NCBI GenBank assembly: GCA_037783545.1
Contig: JBBELK010000096.1
Span: 1,302,001 to 1,366,000 of the forward strand
Direction: 5' to 3'
Source of the DNA: Henricia sp. BOLD:AAB3569
Taxonomy: Eukaryota > Echinodermata > Asteroidea > Spinulosida > Echinasteridae
Length of the DNA stretch: 64,000 bases
Shown here: positions 1 to 8,617 of the stretch, piece by piece
Numbering within the stretch: position 1 is the first letter of the stretch
How the letters are laid out: each line of letters starts with the position of its first letter
Notes under the pieces: generated by a model
Seen by the model: only the letters and a program-made list of their open reading frames with translations
What the model was told of the DNA's origin: nothing
The model's database searches: none
Position numbers and translations under genes: made by a program

Positions 1-516
1 GTTAAAAAAGTTGTTTTGCGTATTAATTTGTTTACAATAAACATTTACGGCGCCTGGGCTTTCGCCGATTAATGGTTTTACGATTATGGACCTCGTACTG
101 TCGGTCGAAAATAAAACGGTTTCATCCGTTAATCCAACTATTTCAGCAATTTTAGTGAAATCTATAAAACGCAAACGCTCTATCCGTATTTTTAAATAAC
201 TGTCGTCTAATATATCAAACTTTAACCACCCAAAATTGTAAGAGTTGAAAAAATCAACAAAACTGTGAATGGTATAATATCTGGGAGGCATTAAAATTGG
301 TCTTATACTAGTGGAAATATGTTTTTGTCCATCGCTACCGGGGGCCCAAGTCCCCCAATCGATCGTCGTGTATTTTTTAATTTTGAAAAATATCCTAACG
401 CGCACGCTGGCACTCAATAGCTTAATGTTTTTACATCTAACGGTGCAACTATTATCGATCGGCGAGCTTAGTTGGAAAGTTTGATTTCTACTCCTGATGA
501 GAAAAGTGTGTTTCAT
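1..516 (-). CDS. Partial paralogue of the 539-1333 protein; C-terminus beyond the window edge
   Basis: Reading leftward from an ATG at 514-516, the frame stays open for 172 codons to base 1. The N-terminus (MKHTFLI...FQL..PIDNS) and the downstream PLIG..P.A.N.YC.QINTQ segment match the protein encoded at 539-1333, so the two genes are tandem paralogues separated by 22 bases. Between the shared ends the sequences have diverged strongly. The function is unknown. In related elements, genes with this beta-rich layout are candidates for minor capsid, penton or fibre-type proteins, but that is inference. There is no membrane segment in the visible part. Confidence 0.6.
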   Translation of the reverse strand, partial: MKHTFLIRSRNQTFQLSSPIDNSCTVRCKNIKLLSASVRVRIFFKIKKYTTIDWGTWAPGSDGQKHISTSIRPILMPPRYYTIHSFVDFFNSYNFGWLKFDILDDSYLKIRIERLRFIDFTKIAEIVGLTDETVLFSTDSTRSIIVKPLIGESPGAVNVYCKQINTQNNFFN

Positions 517-538
517 TTTATTAACGCGTATACATTTT

Positions 539-1333
539 TTAATCGCTAATATCGACGCATAATATCAATTTTATATCATCGATCGTGAGTTTTTCGCCTC
601 TATAATCTTTTAATTCAAAAGTCAACTCGTCGATTACGCCGTTTTTTAAAGGAATTCCGATATTGTCCGTAAAGCTTTTTGTGATTTCTCTAGTATAATC
701 TTGTCTGAACGATAAAGGCGTTGGTATAAAACCTAACAAATTGCTAAAACTGCCGTTATGAAAGTTTTTTTGGGTATTAATCTGATTACAATAAATGTTA
801 ATGGCATTGGGATTTTTACCAATTAGTGGCGTCAACGTCTTGATCCATTTATGGTTGAGGGGGTAATAAAAAACTGCGGTCTCTGGTGGATTATCATCAT
901 AGTCATCGCCGATTATTACCAGTGCGTCGGCGGGCAGATCCCCCCCAGCAGCATGTCGGCCTAAAAGCAATCTAGGCTCAAGTAAATGAGCAAGTTGGTC
1001 AAAAAGCATAATGTATCCGGCTTCCGCCTCTATTTTTAAATCACCATTTTTTAAAATACTGAAACTTATCCATTCTAGATTGTAAGAGTTAAACACGTCA
1101 ATTAAACTTTGTAAAGAATAATAACCAGGGCTAAATATTATTTCATTCGTGTCAGTGTTTTCTTCCCCCTTCCATAGAACAATTAGTTGTTCTTCAATAT
1201 GATAAAACATTGTATACGACATGCTTGCACTCAACAGTCTAATTTGTTTACGTGAGCAACCAAAACTATTGTCAATCGGCGGGGTTAATTGGAAGGCGTG
1301 ATTTTTAGTCTCGATGAGAAAGGTGTGCTTCAT
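539..1333 (-). CDS. Putative minor structural protein of the Polinton-like element
   Basis: A 264-residue protein without membrane segments or a known catalytic motif. It opens with MKHTFLI and has an FNSYNLEW segment near residue 82, a GIPLKNGVIDELTFELKD segment near the C-terminus and an ending that alternates polar and hydrophobic residues, as in beta-sandwich proteins. This would suit a penton- or fibre-like single jelly-roll capsid component, which is inference from layout and neighbours only. The start at 1333 is supported by the identical start context of the upstream paralogue at 516. It is divergently arranged with the + strand gene at 1453; the 119-base AT-rich gap between them is the likely shared promoter region. 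Confidence 0.6.
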   Translation of the reverse strand: MKHTFLIETKNHAFQLTPPIDNSFGCSRKQIRLLSASMSYTMFYHIEEQLIVLWKGEENTDTNEIIFSPGYYSLQSLIDVFNSYNLEWISFSILKNGDLKIEAEAGYIMLFDQLAHLLEPRLLLGRHAAGGDLPADALVIIGDDYDDNPPETAVFYYPLNHKWIKTLTPLIGKNPNAINIYCNQINTQKNFHNGSFSNLLGFIPTPLSFRQDYTREITKSFTDNIGIPLKNGVIDELTFELKDYRGEKLTIDDIKLILCVDISD

Positions 1334-1452
1334 TTTATTAACGTGTATACATTTTTAATTACTAATATCGACATGCAATATCAATTTTTATTACACATTA
1401 ACAAAAAAAGTGTTTTTATGATTTAAAATAGTATCTAATTATATATTAAAAT
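1334..1452. promoter_or_regulatory. AT-rich divergent intergenic region
   Basis: This 119-base spacer separates two divergent genes (539-1333 on minus and 1453-3042 on plus). It is very AT-rich and ends in a TATATATTAAAAT stretch a few bases before the + strand ATG. Leaders this short are typical of the other genes of this element too. A promoter role is inferred from position and composition only. Confidence 0.35.
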
Positions 1453-3042
1453 ATGGCCGACAGGTACGATGGATATTATACGCGACCGTGGATTCAAGAT
1501 AAAAAAGACGAATACATCAAGAAGAACTTTAAAAAAATGGTCGCAAGATCAATATACTATGCAGATCAAAAATCTACTCCGAAACCGCCACCAAAGATTG
1601 ATTTTGAAATTAATAACCTTAAAATAGTCGTAAACTCTAAGTCGTCGTTTACGTTTAAGTTTACTGATTTAACGCGAGATTATAAAATTGGCGGCTTGGA
1701 TATGGTAACTGCTAAAGTTGCTGATGAAGCTGTAAAAAGGTGGTCGGGCGACCCGATGTTATTTTATCAAAATCAGTTTAATTTTGCCACGTGGTGCGCT
1801 ACTACAGGATGTGGAGTGGGTGCAGATTTATTGAATTCCGGCAACGTTTACGTTGCGGCTATATTTAGGTTTCATTTATACTTTACAATCAGAAAGATAC
1901 TGTATAAAATGGTAGTTGCCATACCCGGGGAAAACAATTTTGATAAGCTAAATAATTCGATAGACAAAAGGGCTTTTTTTGACGAGTGTAATTTATTTGG
2001 AGTCGATCAAGCTCATTCTTTCAAGCAAACTAGAGACGCGGATACAAAGGGGCTGGGGGCCGCCTATTTTAATGGTAAACCTCTCATCGGTTTTGATTAT
2101 AATCCAGAGATATTAGAAATACGCAATCGGAAGGGTGATCACGAAGATTTTTCAGACACTACTCTGATGGGCTTTGGGAAAAAACATCTACCACCGGCAT
2201 CGGGTCAACACTATGCGTTTGTGATGAGTAATATTGCGCAAGATGATAAAGTTGCGGATGCGTGGCAAGATTTTATACCTACAAATAGCGTATTTACGAA
2301 CGTGGGGGTTACAAAAATAAATTCTTCGATAAGAGCTTACGTATACGCTTTGTTAGGCGCCCAAGCCCAAACAAAAACTAGCGCATTATTGAATAGTACC
2401 GGGTTAGACGCGCAGAAACAATTTAATAACATAGTCGAAGACTTAATAAGCTCGCCGGAAGATCTAGAAACCAGCATAAATCAGTATCAAGACTCTCTAC
2501 AATATGCTAGAACGCCTTTAAACTTTGTATTAAAGCCTAGGTTGTATCTCATTCCTTCTGACATGGAGTTGAGAGTGGGTGTACACGAGGGTTACAATAA
2601 TAACATAAAGATTGCCGCCGGAAATGTACAGACTGGGGTTAACAAAAATTTAAACAAACGGCCGAGCGCCGATGAAGATAAGGGCGCATTTAAACCTCAA
2701 CCGTTAGGCATTAGTAGCGAGTATCTGTCTTCTCAAATAAATAGCATGGACCCAGGTGAATTTCAGAGTATACCTATACCACGACCGAGCCCAAAACCAA
2801 AAATTGCCTCTTACTACGAAGCTAAATCGGAGGCACTAAAATCCGAACCGGTACCGAGAGTTAATAATATAGAACGCGTAATTACCCCTGAAATTGATCG
2901 AGACGAAACGACATTTGTCGATAAAGTTAAACTAGATGACGTTTTGGCATCCGGCGACCACGAAGAAGAAAATACCTCTTTAATAGTTGGGTTTTTAGCG
3001 ATTGCGGGAATTGGCTATTTGAGTTATAAAGTAATCTATTAA
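1453..3042 (+). CDS. Conserved virion-type protein with C-terminal membrane anchor
   Basis: A 529-residue protein. The N-terminal 370 residues look globular and include a cysteine-bearing WCATTGCGV segment near residue 113, which I associate with this class of invertebrate Polinton-like elements. Residues about 400-480 are low-complexity and proline-rich. The last 21 residues form a hydrophobic helix (IVGFLAIAGIGYLSYKV) that should anchor the protein in a membrane with a very short tail. No enzyme motif is seen. It faces the minus-strand gene block and ends just before a long hairpin at 3052. A minor capsid or membrane-attached virion protein is the likely role, inferred from context. Confidence 0.65.
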   Translation: MADRYDGYYTRPWIQDKKDEYIKKNFKKMVARSIYYADQKSTPKPPPKIDFEINNLKIVVNSKSSFTFKFTDLTRDYKIGGLDMVTAKVADEAVKRWSGDPMLFYQNQFNFATWCATTGCGVGADLLNSGNVYVAAIFRFHLYFTIRKILYKMVVAIPGENNFDKLNNSIDKRAFFDECNLFGVDQAHSFKQTRDADTKGLGAAYFNGKPLIGFDYNPEILEIRNRKGDHEDFSDTTLMGFGKKHLPPASGQHYAFVMSNIAQDDKVADAWQDFIPTNSVFTNVGVTKINSSIRAYVYALLGAQAQTKTSALLNSTGLDAQKQFNNIVEDLISSPEDLETSINQYQDSLQYARTPLNFVLKPRLYLIPSDMELRVGVHEGYNNNIKIAAGNVQTGVNKNLNKRPSADEDKGAFKPQPLGISSEYLSSQINSMDPGEFQSIPIPRPSPKPKIASYYEAKSEALKSEPVPRVNNIERVITPEIDRDETTFVDKVKLDDVLASGDHEEENTSLIVGFLAIAGIGYLSYKVIY

Positions 3043-3051
3043 AACGTAAAA

Positions 3052-3111
3052 TGACGTGAAAATGGGGTTACTCAACTAAGCGCTTAGTCGAGTAACCCCA
3101 TTTTCACGTCA
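3052..3111. terminator. 60-bp near-perfect palindrome between convergent genes
   Basis: Arms 3052-3073 and 3090-3111 are perfect 22-bp inverted repeats. The spacer continues the pairing after one mismatch, with 7 more base pairs around the centre at 3081/3082, so the whole 60 bases form a near-perfect palindrome. It lies between the stop of the + strand gene (3042) and the stop of the minus-strand gene (3119). A bidirectional transcription terminator or 3'-end processing hairpin is the simplest reading, but this is inferred from placement. Confidence 0.6.
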
Positions 3112-3118
3112 CGGGTTT

Positions 3119-4711
3119 TTAAATTCTCTTTTGCACGTAAACAAATATCAACAGCGCAACGCCGCTAATCATGGCCCATAAGTTTTGTGCCAATAGGCCC
3201 GTAAACTTGCTCAGTATATTAAATAACCAACTGGCTATACCCCCTAATATAGCCGGCAATGCGGCTAAAGCTTTAACCCCTAGCTTCGCAAACAAATTTG
3301 CCAAGTTTTTTAGTTGGCCTTTCAACCAGTCTGTAAAGTTTTTTGGTTTAGTAGGTTGTGATGGGGTGACTGGTTCGTCCGGCTTGACAGGCTCAACTGG
3401 CTTAGCCGGCTCAACTGGCTTGACTGGCTCGACTGGCTTGACTGGCTCAACTGGCTTGACTGGCTTGACTGCAGGCACTGCGATTGCGGTTGCCGCGCCT
3501 CTAACCCCGGCTACTACACTAGCTATTAACGTGCTTACCGCTAAAGAAACGGCGGTAAGAATGCTCACGACCGTGACTCCATGTTCTCTGAATAGAGTTT
3601 TAATTTTATCTCCCAGAGTCTTATCTACATGCAGCATACGGTCGACCGTAGCTTTAATTCTATTCATCTGACTCCTCAGCTCTTTAGAATCGGCATCGAC
3701 TAACTCTCGCCTAGTCGACAAATTTTCGAGTAAATTTCCTAATTCATTTTTAGTTTTAGAAACGCCTTCTTCTTTAGTTTTTAAATCTTCTTTTAATTTT
3801 TCAACGTCATTTTTGTAACCTTGCATGTCTTTTACGGAGACAGAAAGTTTGCCCGTTTTTGCGTCGTAATGGGCACGTCCGTATGCTGCAAACTTTTCTT
3901 CTACCGATTTTATTTTATATTTTAATTGAGCAACCTCATCTTTACTAGACGCAAATTCTTTTTGAACGGCATCAACTTTCCATTGCGTTTTCGTTAGTTT
4001 GAGCATATTCAACGTTAAGCTCTCTTTCGTAGTTGACATTGTATTAGCCGCATTAGCCAAGTCTCTAACTTTATATCGTTTACCTTCGTACGTAATAAAT
4101 TCTTCATTCGTAAAATCACCGGGGCCTGTTTGCGAAGATTGATTTTCAGTACTAAAAGAGGGTTCTTCAATCTCATCTTCGTCAAGGTTTTCGCTAGCGG
4201 GAAAAAATAAATCTTCATTCATCGTTCTTTCAAATGCTTCAGACCTATCTATTAGTTGTTGAGGAGTAGCGCCGTTAACATCGGTTTCTACAATACTCGT
4301 TGCTCCGGTTACGAATTTAATTTCATCTTCGGAGATGCCCAGAGATCTAGCAAATTCTTCAAAGTCCTTGTCTTTATACGCGTCAAATAATGTTTTAACG
4401 GTAAGAGGTTCTCCACCTCGTTCTGTAATGCGATAACTGTTTCTCCCCCACCTAGCATCTATACTTTTGTCTTCATTAACTTCAAAAGATTCGACGATAG
4501 CTGGGTCGGGGGCATATTTAGTCTTTTCTATATACTCGTCTATCGCCTCATCTCTAAGAGACACATCTTCAGTCGGTCTTAACGTTACGTCTACCGAGTC
4601 TGCGGTTGTATTTAGGTCAGACTTTTCCGATTCCATGGGCTGTTGATCAGTTGTTTGAGTCTTTTTTGGTGGGTCTTCAGTTGTATTTAGATCAGACTTT
4701 CCAGATTCCAT
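3119..4711 (-). CDS. Coiled-coil, Pro/Lys-repeat membrane protein (downstream part of a split gene)
   Basis: A 530-residue protein as counted from the ATG at 4711. Residues 1-200 are acidic and charged, and about 220-350 are a long Lys/Glu-rich coiled coil. Residues about 378-411 are hydrophobic, then comes a run of KPVEPVKP repeats (about 413-452), and the last 50 residues are hydrophobic with a C-terminal membrane segment. This resembles a structural or fibre-like virion component. The start is doubtful: the same frame is open for another 50 codons upstream to 4859, and a roughly 25-residue direct repeat (DPPKKT...SDLNTT) begins upstream of this ATG. The next codon is a TGA (4862-4864) that separates it from the 4862-5212 frame. 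The ATG at 4711 may therefore be a fallback rather than the original start. Confidence 0.6.
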   Translation of the reverse strand: MESGKSDLNTTEDPPKKTQTTDQQPMESEKSDLNTTADSVDVTLRPTEDVSLRDEAIDEYIEKTKYAPDPAIVESFEVNEDKSIDARWGRNSYRITERGGEPLTVKTLFDAYKDKDFEEFARSLGISEDEIKFVTGATSIVETDVNGATPQQLIDRSEAFERTMNEDLFFPASENLDEDEIEEPSFSTENQSSQTGPGDFTNEEFITYEGKRYKVRDLANAANTMSTTKESLTLNMLKLTKTQWKVDAVQKEFASSKDEVAQLKYKIKSVEEKFAAYGRAHYDAKTGKLSVSVKDMQGYKNDVEKLKEDLKTKEEGVSKTKNELGNLLENLSTRRELVDADSKELRSQMNRIKATVDRMLHVDKTLGDKIKTLFREHGVTVVSILTAVSLAVSTLIASVVAGVRGAATAIAVPAVKPVKPVEPVKPVEPVKPVEPAKPVEPVKPDEPVTPSQPTKPKNFTDWLKGQLKNLANLFAKLGVKALAALPAILGGIASWLFNILSKFTGLLAQNLWAMISGVALLIFVYVQKRI

Positions 4712-4861
4712 GGGCTGTATAGCCGTTTTTTTAGTCTTTTTTGGTGGGTCTGGTTCGAGACCTAGTGCCTCTCGAATGAACGCGGTACCATAATTTTGTT
4801 TAAGAGTAGATTTAGCATATGGCTTTCCATTAGGTTGAACTAACGGGACGTCTTTATCTCT

Positions 4862-5212
4862 TCAATTTACGGTCAGTTTACCACCCCTCTCTGGCATAAA
4901 TTTATCATAGTCGATTATAATCGGTTTATCTTTACCGGCAATTTTATCGTAAAAATTATCTACTTGTTGTTTCGTTACTTCTCTTTGATGGCGATCAAGT
5001 ATCCGCTTAGTGTTGTCTTTCCGTGTTTTCGGTGGTTCGTACCGAGTGTGTTGTCTCAGCCTGTTTAAACGCGCTTGTAGTCCTGGTTCTAATTCATCAA
5101 GATCGTCATCGTCATCGTCATCGTCATCCATTTCTTCATATTCGACATCTTGCTCCTCGGCCACTTTTGTGTCTGGCTCTTCCATGCGGTCAAAGTCACC
5201 ATCTTCATCCAT
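4862..5212 (-). CDS. Acidic N-terminal fragment, in frame with the 3119-4711 gene
   Basis: A 116-residue frame starting at 5212. It is very acidic at the N-terminus, with a nine-aspartate run encoded by a GAT/GAC microsatellite (around 5102-5130), followed by a basic stretch and a segment ending MPERGGKLTVN. It stops at a TGA (4864-4862). The downstream frame of the 3119-4711 protein is the same frame and open directly after this stop, so this is probably the N-terminal part of one longer gene cut by a nonsense change, or a true small protein followed by a second gene. The TGA is followed by AGA, which does not match well-known strong readthrough contexts. The function is unknown. Confidence 0.5.
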   Translation of the reverse strand: MDEDGDFDRMEEPDTKVAEEQDVEYEEMDDDDDDDDDLDELEPGLQARLNRLRQHTRYEPPKTRKDNTKRILDRHQREVTKQQVDNFYDKIAGKDKPIIIDYDKFMPERGGKLTVN

Positions 5213-5265
5213 TCTTATTTGTTAATACAGCTTAAATTTATTAAATTACATTTTAAAATCATTTT

Positions 5266-5499
5266 TTAAACCGAATTCAATACGTTTGGGGGTAATACAC
5301 CCCTGGTAGTCAACCAACTCTTTGTAAAGTTAGCGGCAGTCACGAGTGCAGTTGTCTTAAAGACGTCCATCAAGTCTGCCTTATCTATGTTTACGGATTT
5401 CATACCAAGCAACTTTTTGCCCAAAATTGCGTAAGTGATTGTAATCCCAGACAATACCGCCGAGTGATAAATTGTGTTTGTTATCGTTTTTTCATTCAT
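5266..5499 (-). CDS. Small double-membrane-segment protein
   Basis: A 77-residue protein with a hydrophobic segment near residues 11-30 (YHSAVLSGITITYAILGKKLL) and a weaker one around 47-60 (FKTTALVTAANFTKSWL). Small proteins with this layout recur in invertebrate Polinton-like elements, next to the next gene's DPKRV...GKKLA family. No enzyme motif is present. Its place in the minus-strand block between structural genes suggests a virion membrane or assembly role, which is inference. Start chosen as the only ATG of the frame; upstream lies a TATAAT-like AT-rich stretch. Confidence 0.55.
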   Translation of the reverse strand: MNEKTITNTIYHSAVLSGITITYAILGKKLLGMKSVNIDKADLMDVFKTTALVTAANFTKSWLTTRGVLPPNVLNSV

Positions 5500-5539
5500 A
5501 TTTATTTATAATTAGATGCTATAATATTTAAATCATTTT

Positions 5540-5947
5540 TTAATCTTCCATGCCCCGTAATTCCGATCGGTTAGATTCAACGGGGGCATCTCTGACGACT
5601 TTTGGTTTAACTTTTTCGTTAGAGTAGCCCGCAACATTTTTACTAGCGACTAATTTATATACATATATCGACGCCCCAATGCCTATTACAGCCGCCAGTG
5701 CGTACCACTCGTAGTTGTTGCCGCCGCTTTCCGTCGGAGTACTATCGGAGACTTTTAGTTCATTAGCCGCCTCTCTCAACTTGACATTTTGCTCTTTAAT
5801 AAGTTTGTTGTGAGCGGCGAGCTTCTTGCCGAGTTGTACTCGTTTAGGATCTTTTTGTTTGGTAGCGGTGATCTTTTTGATTTTAGGTTCTGGTTTAACT
5901 TCTTCTACGTGACTCGTTTCTTCGACTCGAGTATCTATAGTATCCAT
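5540..5947 (-). CDS. Single-pass membrane protein with basic DPKRVQLGKKLA region
   Basis: A 135-residue protein. The N-terminal half is charged and likely helical, with the motif KQKDPKRVQLGKKLAAHN near residues 31-48, which I recognise as recurrent in small proteins of invertebrate Polinton-like elements. A single membrane helix follows at about 80-100 (WYALAAVIGIGASIYVYKL), then a charged tail. It is flanked on both sides by other small membrane proteins of the same strand, with about 40-base gaps. A virion or membrane-associated role is inferred; there is no catalytic motif. Confidence 0.55.
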   Translation of the reverse strand: MDTIDTRVEETSHVEEVKPEPKIKKITATKQKDPKRVQLGKKLAAHNKLIKEQNVKLREAANELKVSDSTPTESGGNNYEWYALAAVIGIGASIYVYKLVASKNVAGYSNEKVKPKVVRDAPVESNRSELRGMED

Positions 5948-5980
5948 TTTACTACAACTATATTATAATTTAATTAAAAA

Positions 5981-6625
5981 TCAATTTTCTTCGTCTTTTT
6001 CATTTACAGTTTCAACTACAGCATCATCTTCTGCTTCTACAACTTCAACGTGACTAGCCGTAATTAAAAACGCGGTCAACGGGCCGACCAAGTGTCCGTA
6101 ATTGAAGTAAACACCGCTGAGCAATCTACTCACGCTCGAGTTTACCGCCGGATTCGTCTCTAATTCAACGTGCAGCTTTGTCTCGTCGTCTAAGTTTAAT
6201 CTTAATTTTCCTATACCGAATTTGGGCAGCGCAAATTTTACAATCTTGGTAAAGGCCGTGATTATCGGCAACCCGAGCCCTTTTATCATCTCAGCTCCAA
6301 TCTTTGTTTCGTATAATTGTTCGAGTTTAGTCAGCGTCTCGTCGTTCATAGCCTCGACTTCCTTTTGAGAGTAGTCTTTACCGAGGTACGATTTAGATTT
6401 GCCCGCGGCGACGACTTCCAACATTTTGCTCTTCAAATCCGGCTTACCATCTCTCATTACGCTTTCTAATTCCATTTTAGTTTTAAATATAGACTCTATT
6501 TTATTATATAGCTTTTTTACGCAAGTTAATTTACCGTTAAACTTGTACAATTGATAAGTAATTGCAGATAGCAACGTCAATACGCCTATCTGGTATACCG
6601 AGTTTATTGCGTTACAACTGTCCAT
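5981..6625 (-). CDS. Membrane-associated protein of unknown function
   Basis: A 214-residue protein with an N-terminal hydrophobic segment (about residues 9-27), a charged helical middle (about 40-110), a hydrophobic stretch around 112-135 and a very acidic C-terminus rich in Glu and Asp. I see no known catalytic residues. It sits directly downstream of the packaging ATPase in the minus-strand block, where structural or assembly proteins are expected. The start at 6625 gives a complete N-terminal hydrophobic segment. Function unknown. Confidence 0.5.
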   Translation of the reverse strand: MDSCNAINSVYQIGVLTLLSAITYQLYKFNGKLTCVKKLYNKIESIFKTKMELESVMRDGKPDLKSKMLEVVAAGKSKSYLGKDYSQKEVEAMNDETLTKLEQLYETKIGAEMIKGLGLPIITAFTKIVKFALPKFGIGKLRLNLDDETKLHVELETNPAVNSSVSRLLSGVYFNYGHLVGPLTAFLITASHVEVVEAEDDAVVETVNEKDEEN

Positions 6626-6672
6626 GATCTATAATACCAAACGCAGTTATTTACAACGAAAAACGTAATTAT

Positions 6673-7293
6673 TTATAATACGCTATAAGTTACCGGCGGA
6701 TCGGTCTTCAATATCAATTTTGTAAACTTTATATTCTTCAACTCGTACTCTATACCTTCTAATTTTTCTTTTGGTACTCCTCTATTTTCCTTCATACACT
6801 GATTAAAAGATCCCTCGTCCTTGCAATAAAACATGGCTATCCACTCTGTCTGCTCTCTAAAATCCTTTAGCACGCTGTTGTATTTTTGGGTAAGCAACCA
6901 GCAAGAGTGATTGTCGTGTCGCCCGCTCATGGCCAAATTTGACAACTCGCAATTTTCGCAGTCTTTTAGACTCTTGCGGTATTTTAGGTCTTGTCGAGCG
7001 CTGCAGTCGTCGATGATAAACAGCGTGTGAAATCCCTTTAAAACGCTTCTGTATGACAAGAGTGCCTGATTTAAATCTAATTTTTCCAAGTCGTTTAGCA
7101 CCACGCACTCGTCGCTAGTTATCCACTCGTAATTGTAGTAGGTCTTGTTTTTATACACGGTCGGACACAGAATTACTACGTATTCAAAGGTGTCTTTATA
7201 CGCGCCCGACAGCAAATCTAAAATAAACTTTGTCTTGCCAGATTTCGTTCTTCCGCATATCAACGCGCAGTGGGGTTCAGTCGGTAGTTTCAT
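6673..7293 (-). CDS. A32/FtsK-like DNA-packaging ATPase
   Basis: A 206-residue P-loop ATPase of the type that packages DNA in Polintons, adintoviruses and their large-virus relatives. Walker A is GRTKSGKT at residues 14-21. Walker B is LFIIDD at 91-96, followed by a conserved LAMSGRHDNHSCWLLTQ stretch (about 120-136) in the usual place of the sensor region. The length is typical for the compact form. The ATG at 7293 lies one base after the stop of the capsid gene (7295-7297), so the two are probably expressed together or from a promoter inside the capsid gene. The pairing of capsid and ATPase genes is itself characteristic of the lineage. Confidence 0.85.
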   Translation of the reverse strand: MKLPTEPHCALICGRTKSGKTKFILDLLSGAYKDTFEYVVILCPTVYKNKTYYNYEWITSDECVVLNDLEKLDLNQALLSYRSVLKGFHTLFIIDDCSARQDLKYRKSLKDCENCELSNLAMSGRHDNHSCWLLTQKYNSVLKDFREQTEWIAMFYCKDEGSFNQCMKENRGVPKEKLEGIEYELKNIKFTKLILKTDPPVTYSVL

Positions 7294-7294
7294 T

Positions 7295-8566
7295 TTAATA
7301 CTGAAGACTATTAAATCTACCCTCTCTAATTACTAACTGAGAGTCCATAACCAAAGAGATATAACACTTTAATTGGCCGGTCGTCTCGTCGGCCGACGTA
7401 AGCTCAATTTGGATACCTCCACCGTGAGAGCCAATGTGCCTGCCGCTTCCGTGAGCCGAGTTGTCGTCGGAAGTTCTGAAATCGAGCCAAAGGGCGTATT
7501 TGTCGGTAAGGTACTTGGCCATCGTAATAGGAATCATTTCTACGTATTTCGACACGGACGACGGCATATGAGTTTCCGGGCCGTCTACAAAGTACTTGCA
7601 AATCTCGCCAAAGTGTTGATCGCGCCTAAACTCTGGAACGTACAACGCTTCCGGCATTCCCTCGACTTGAACTTTTACTTTAGTCAAGTCCGGGTTGTAA
7701 CTGTTTTGCGGGTTCTTGTCGGTCAAGTCCTTGAAAATTAAAAACACCCCCTTTAAGCTCTTCACGTTGGTGTTGATGTTGAGAGTCCACGCGTTGTCAG
7801 TTTTATTTAGAATCTTTTCGTATTGGCGATGTACTCTGTCGAAATAAAAAGAAATTCCGCTCTTGTACCTGCTTTTAATTTGACTGGCTAGTCTAGAATC
7901 ATTTATTACTTCGTACTGCAATTTCAAGTGAGTAATCTTGTAAGTCGCGGCGTCGTCGGTAGACTTAACTACCCTAGCGTGATCGTTCCACTTTATGGCA
8001 AACGACAGTTTACCCTCTAATCCACTCGGGTAAAACGGGTGATGGTCGGTTAAAATTTCAATGTCTAACGGAATGGCGTAAAACTTGCCGTAAGTGTTTG
8101 CCACCGCCACGTCGCCCTTGTTTGTTTTCACCGCGTCGTCGGATTCTGTCCTGAGTTTAGTTACGTTTTCTTTTTCAATACCAAAAAGACTCAAATTATT
8201 TTGGTGATGGGGCGATATCCAGTGATCTTTATAAGACTGATAGACGTCGTAATCGTCCAAGTTGTAAATCTCGTTGCCGTTCATAGAAATTCGCATCTGC
8301 TTTACGATATTGCGAGACACGTTGTTGTAAAGAGTTTTGTTATCGTCCGTATCGCTATTTAATACTATTCTAAATATCAACAACGCCGTCCCCGGAATCA
8401 ACACGTCGTCGTTGGTCAATTTGGGGAAATCTAGATTAAAAGTACTGCCGGCGCTCGCGGTCTCGGCAGACACCTCGGCGCAAATTAATCTTCTCTGGCC
8501 TTTAATAGAATTTGGGTTTTTGGTTTCTCTGTAAGGATCAATTTTCTCTCCAAAGTGCCTATTCAT
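7295..8566 (-). CDS. Major capsid protein (double jelly-roll type)
   Basis: A 423-residue protein that should build the capsid shell. The region NNVSRNIVKQMRISMNG (about residues 82-98) and the following DDYDVYQSYKDHWIS...NNLSLFGIEKENVTKLR block match the pattern I know from major capsid proteins of Polinton/adintovirus-like elements, and alternating beta-strand-like stretches run along the whole length. It has no membrane segment or signal peptide. It is placed immediately before the packaging ATPase and divergent from the + strand gene at 8618. At 423 residues it is somewhat shorter than many Polinton capsid proteins. A structure prediction should show two stacked jelly rolls. Confidence 0.75.
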   Translation of the reverse strand: MNRHFGEKIDPYRETKNPNSIKGQRRLICAEVSAETASAGSTFNLDFPKLTNDDVLIPGTALLIFRIVLNSDTDDNKTLYNNVSRNIVKQMRISMNGNEIYNLDDYDVYQSYKDHWISPHHQNNLSLFGIEKENVTKLRTESDDAVKTNKGDVAVANTYGKFYAIPLDIEILTDHHPFYPSGLEGKLSFAIKWNDHARVVKSTDDAATYKITHLKLQYEVINDSRLASQIKSRYKSGISFYFDRVHRQYEKILNKTDNAWTLNINTNVKSLKGVFLIFKDLTDKNPQNSYNPDLTKVKVQVEGMPEALYVPEFRRDQHFGEICKYFVDGPETHMPSSVSKYVEMIPITMAKYLTDKYALWLDFRTSDDNSAHGSGRHIGSHGGGIQIELTSADETTGQLKCYISLVMDSQLVIREGRFNSLQY

Positions 8567-8617
8567 CTTTATTTTACTATATATTAATGATAATTTTATA
8601 TTTAAATTTTTACCGCT
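8567..8617. promoter_or_regulatory. Divergent promoter region between capsid and small membrane protein genes
   Basis: This 51-base, extremely AT-rich gap separates the minus-strand capsid start (8566) from the + strand start at 8618. It contains ACTATATATTAATG and TTTTATATTTAAA stretches readable as TATA-like elements on both strands. A promoter is inferred; no factor-specific motif is claimed. Confidence 0.4.

Noticed and set aside
3171..3671. 166-codon + strand frame rich in Gly-Ser-Thr-Gly repeats
   Set aside because: It is the antisense of the KPVEPVKP repeat region of the 3119-4711 gene.
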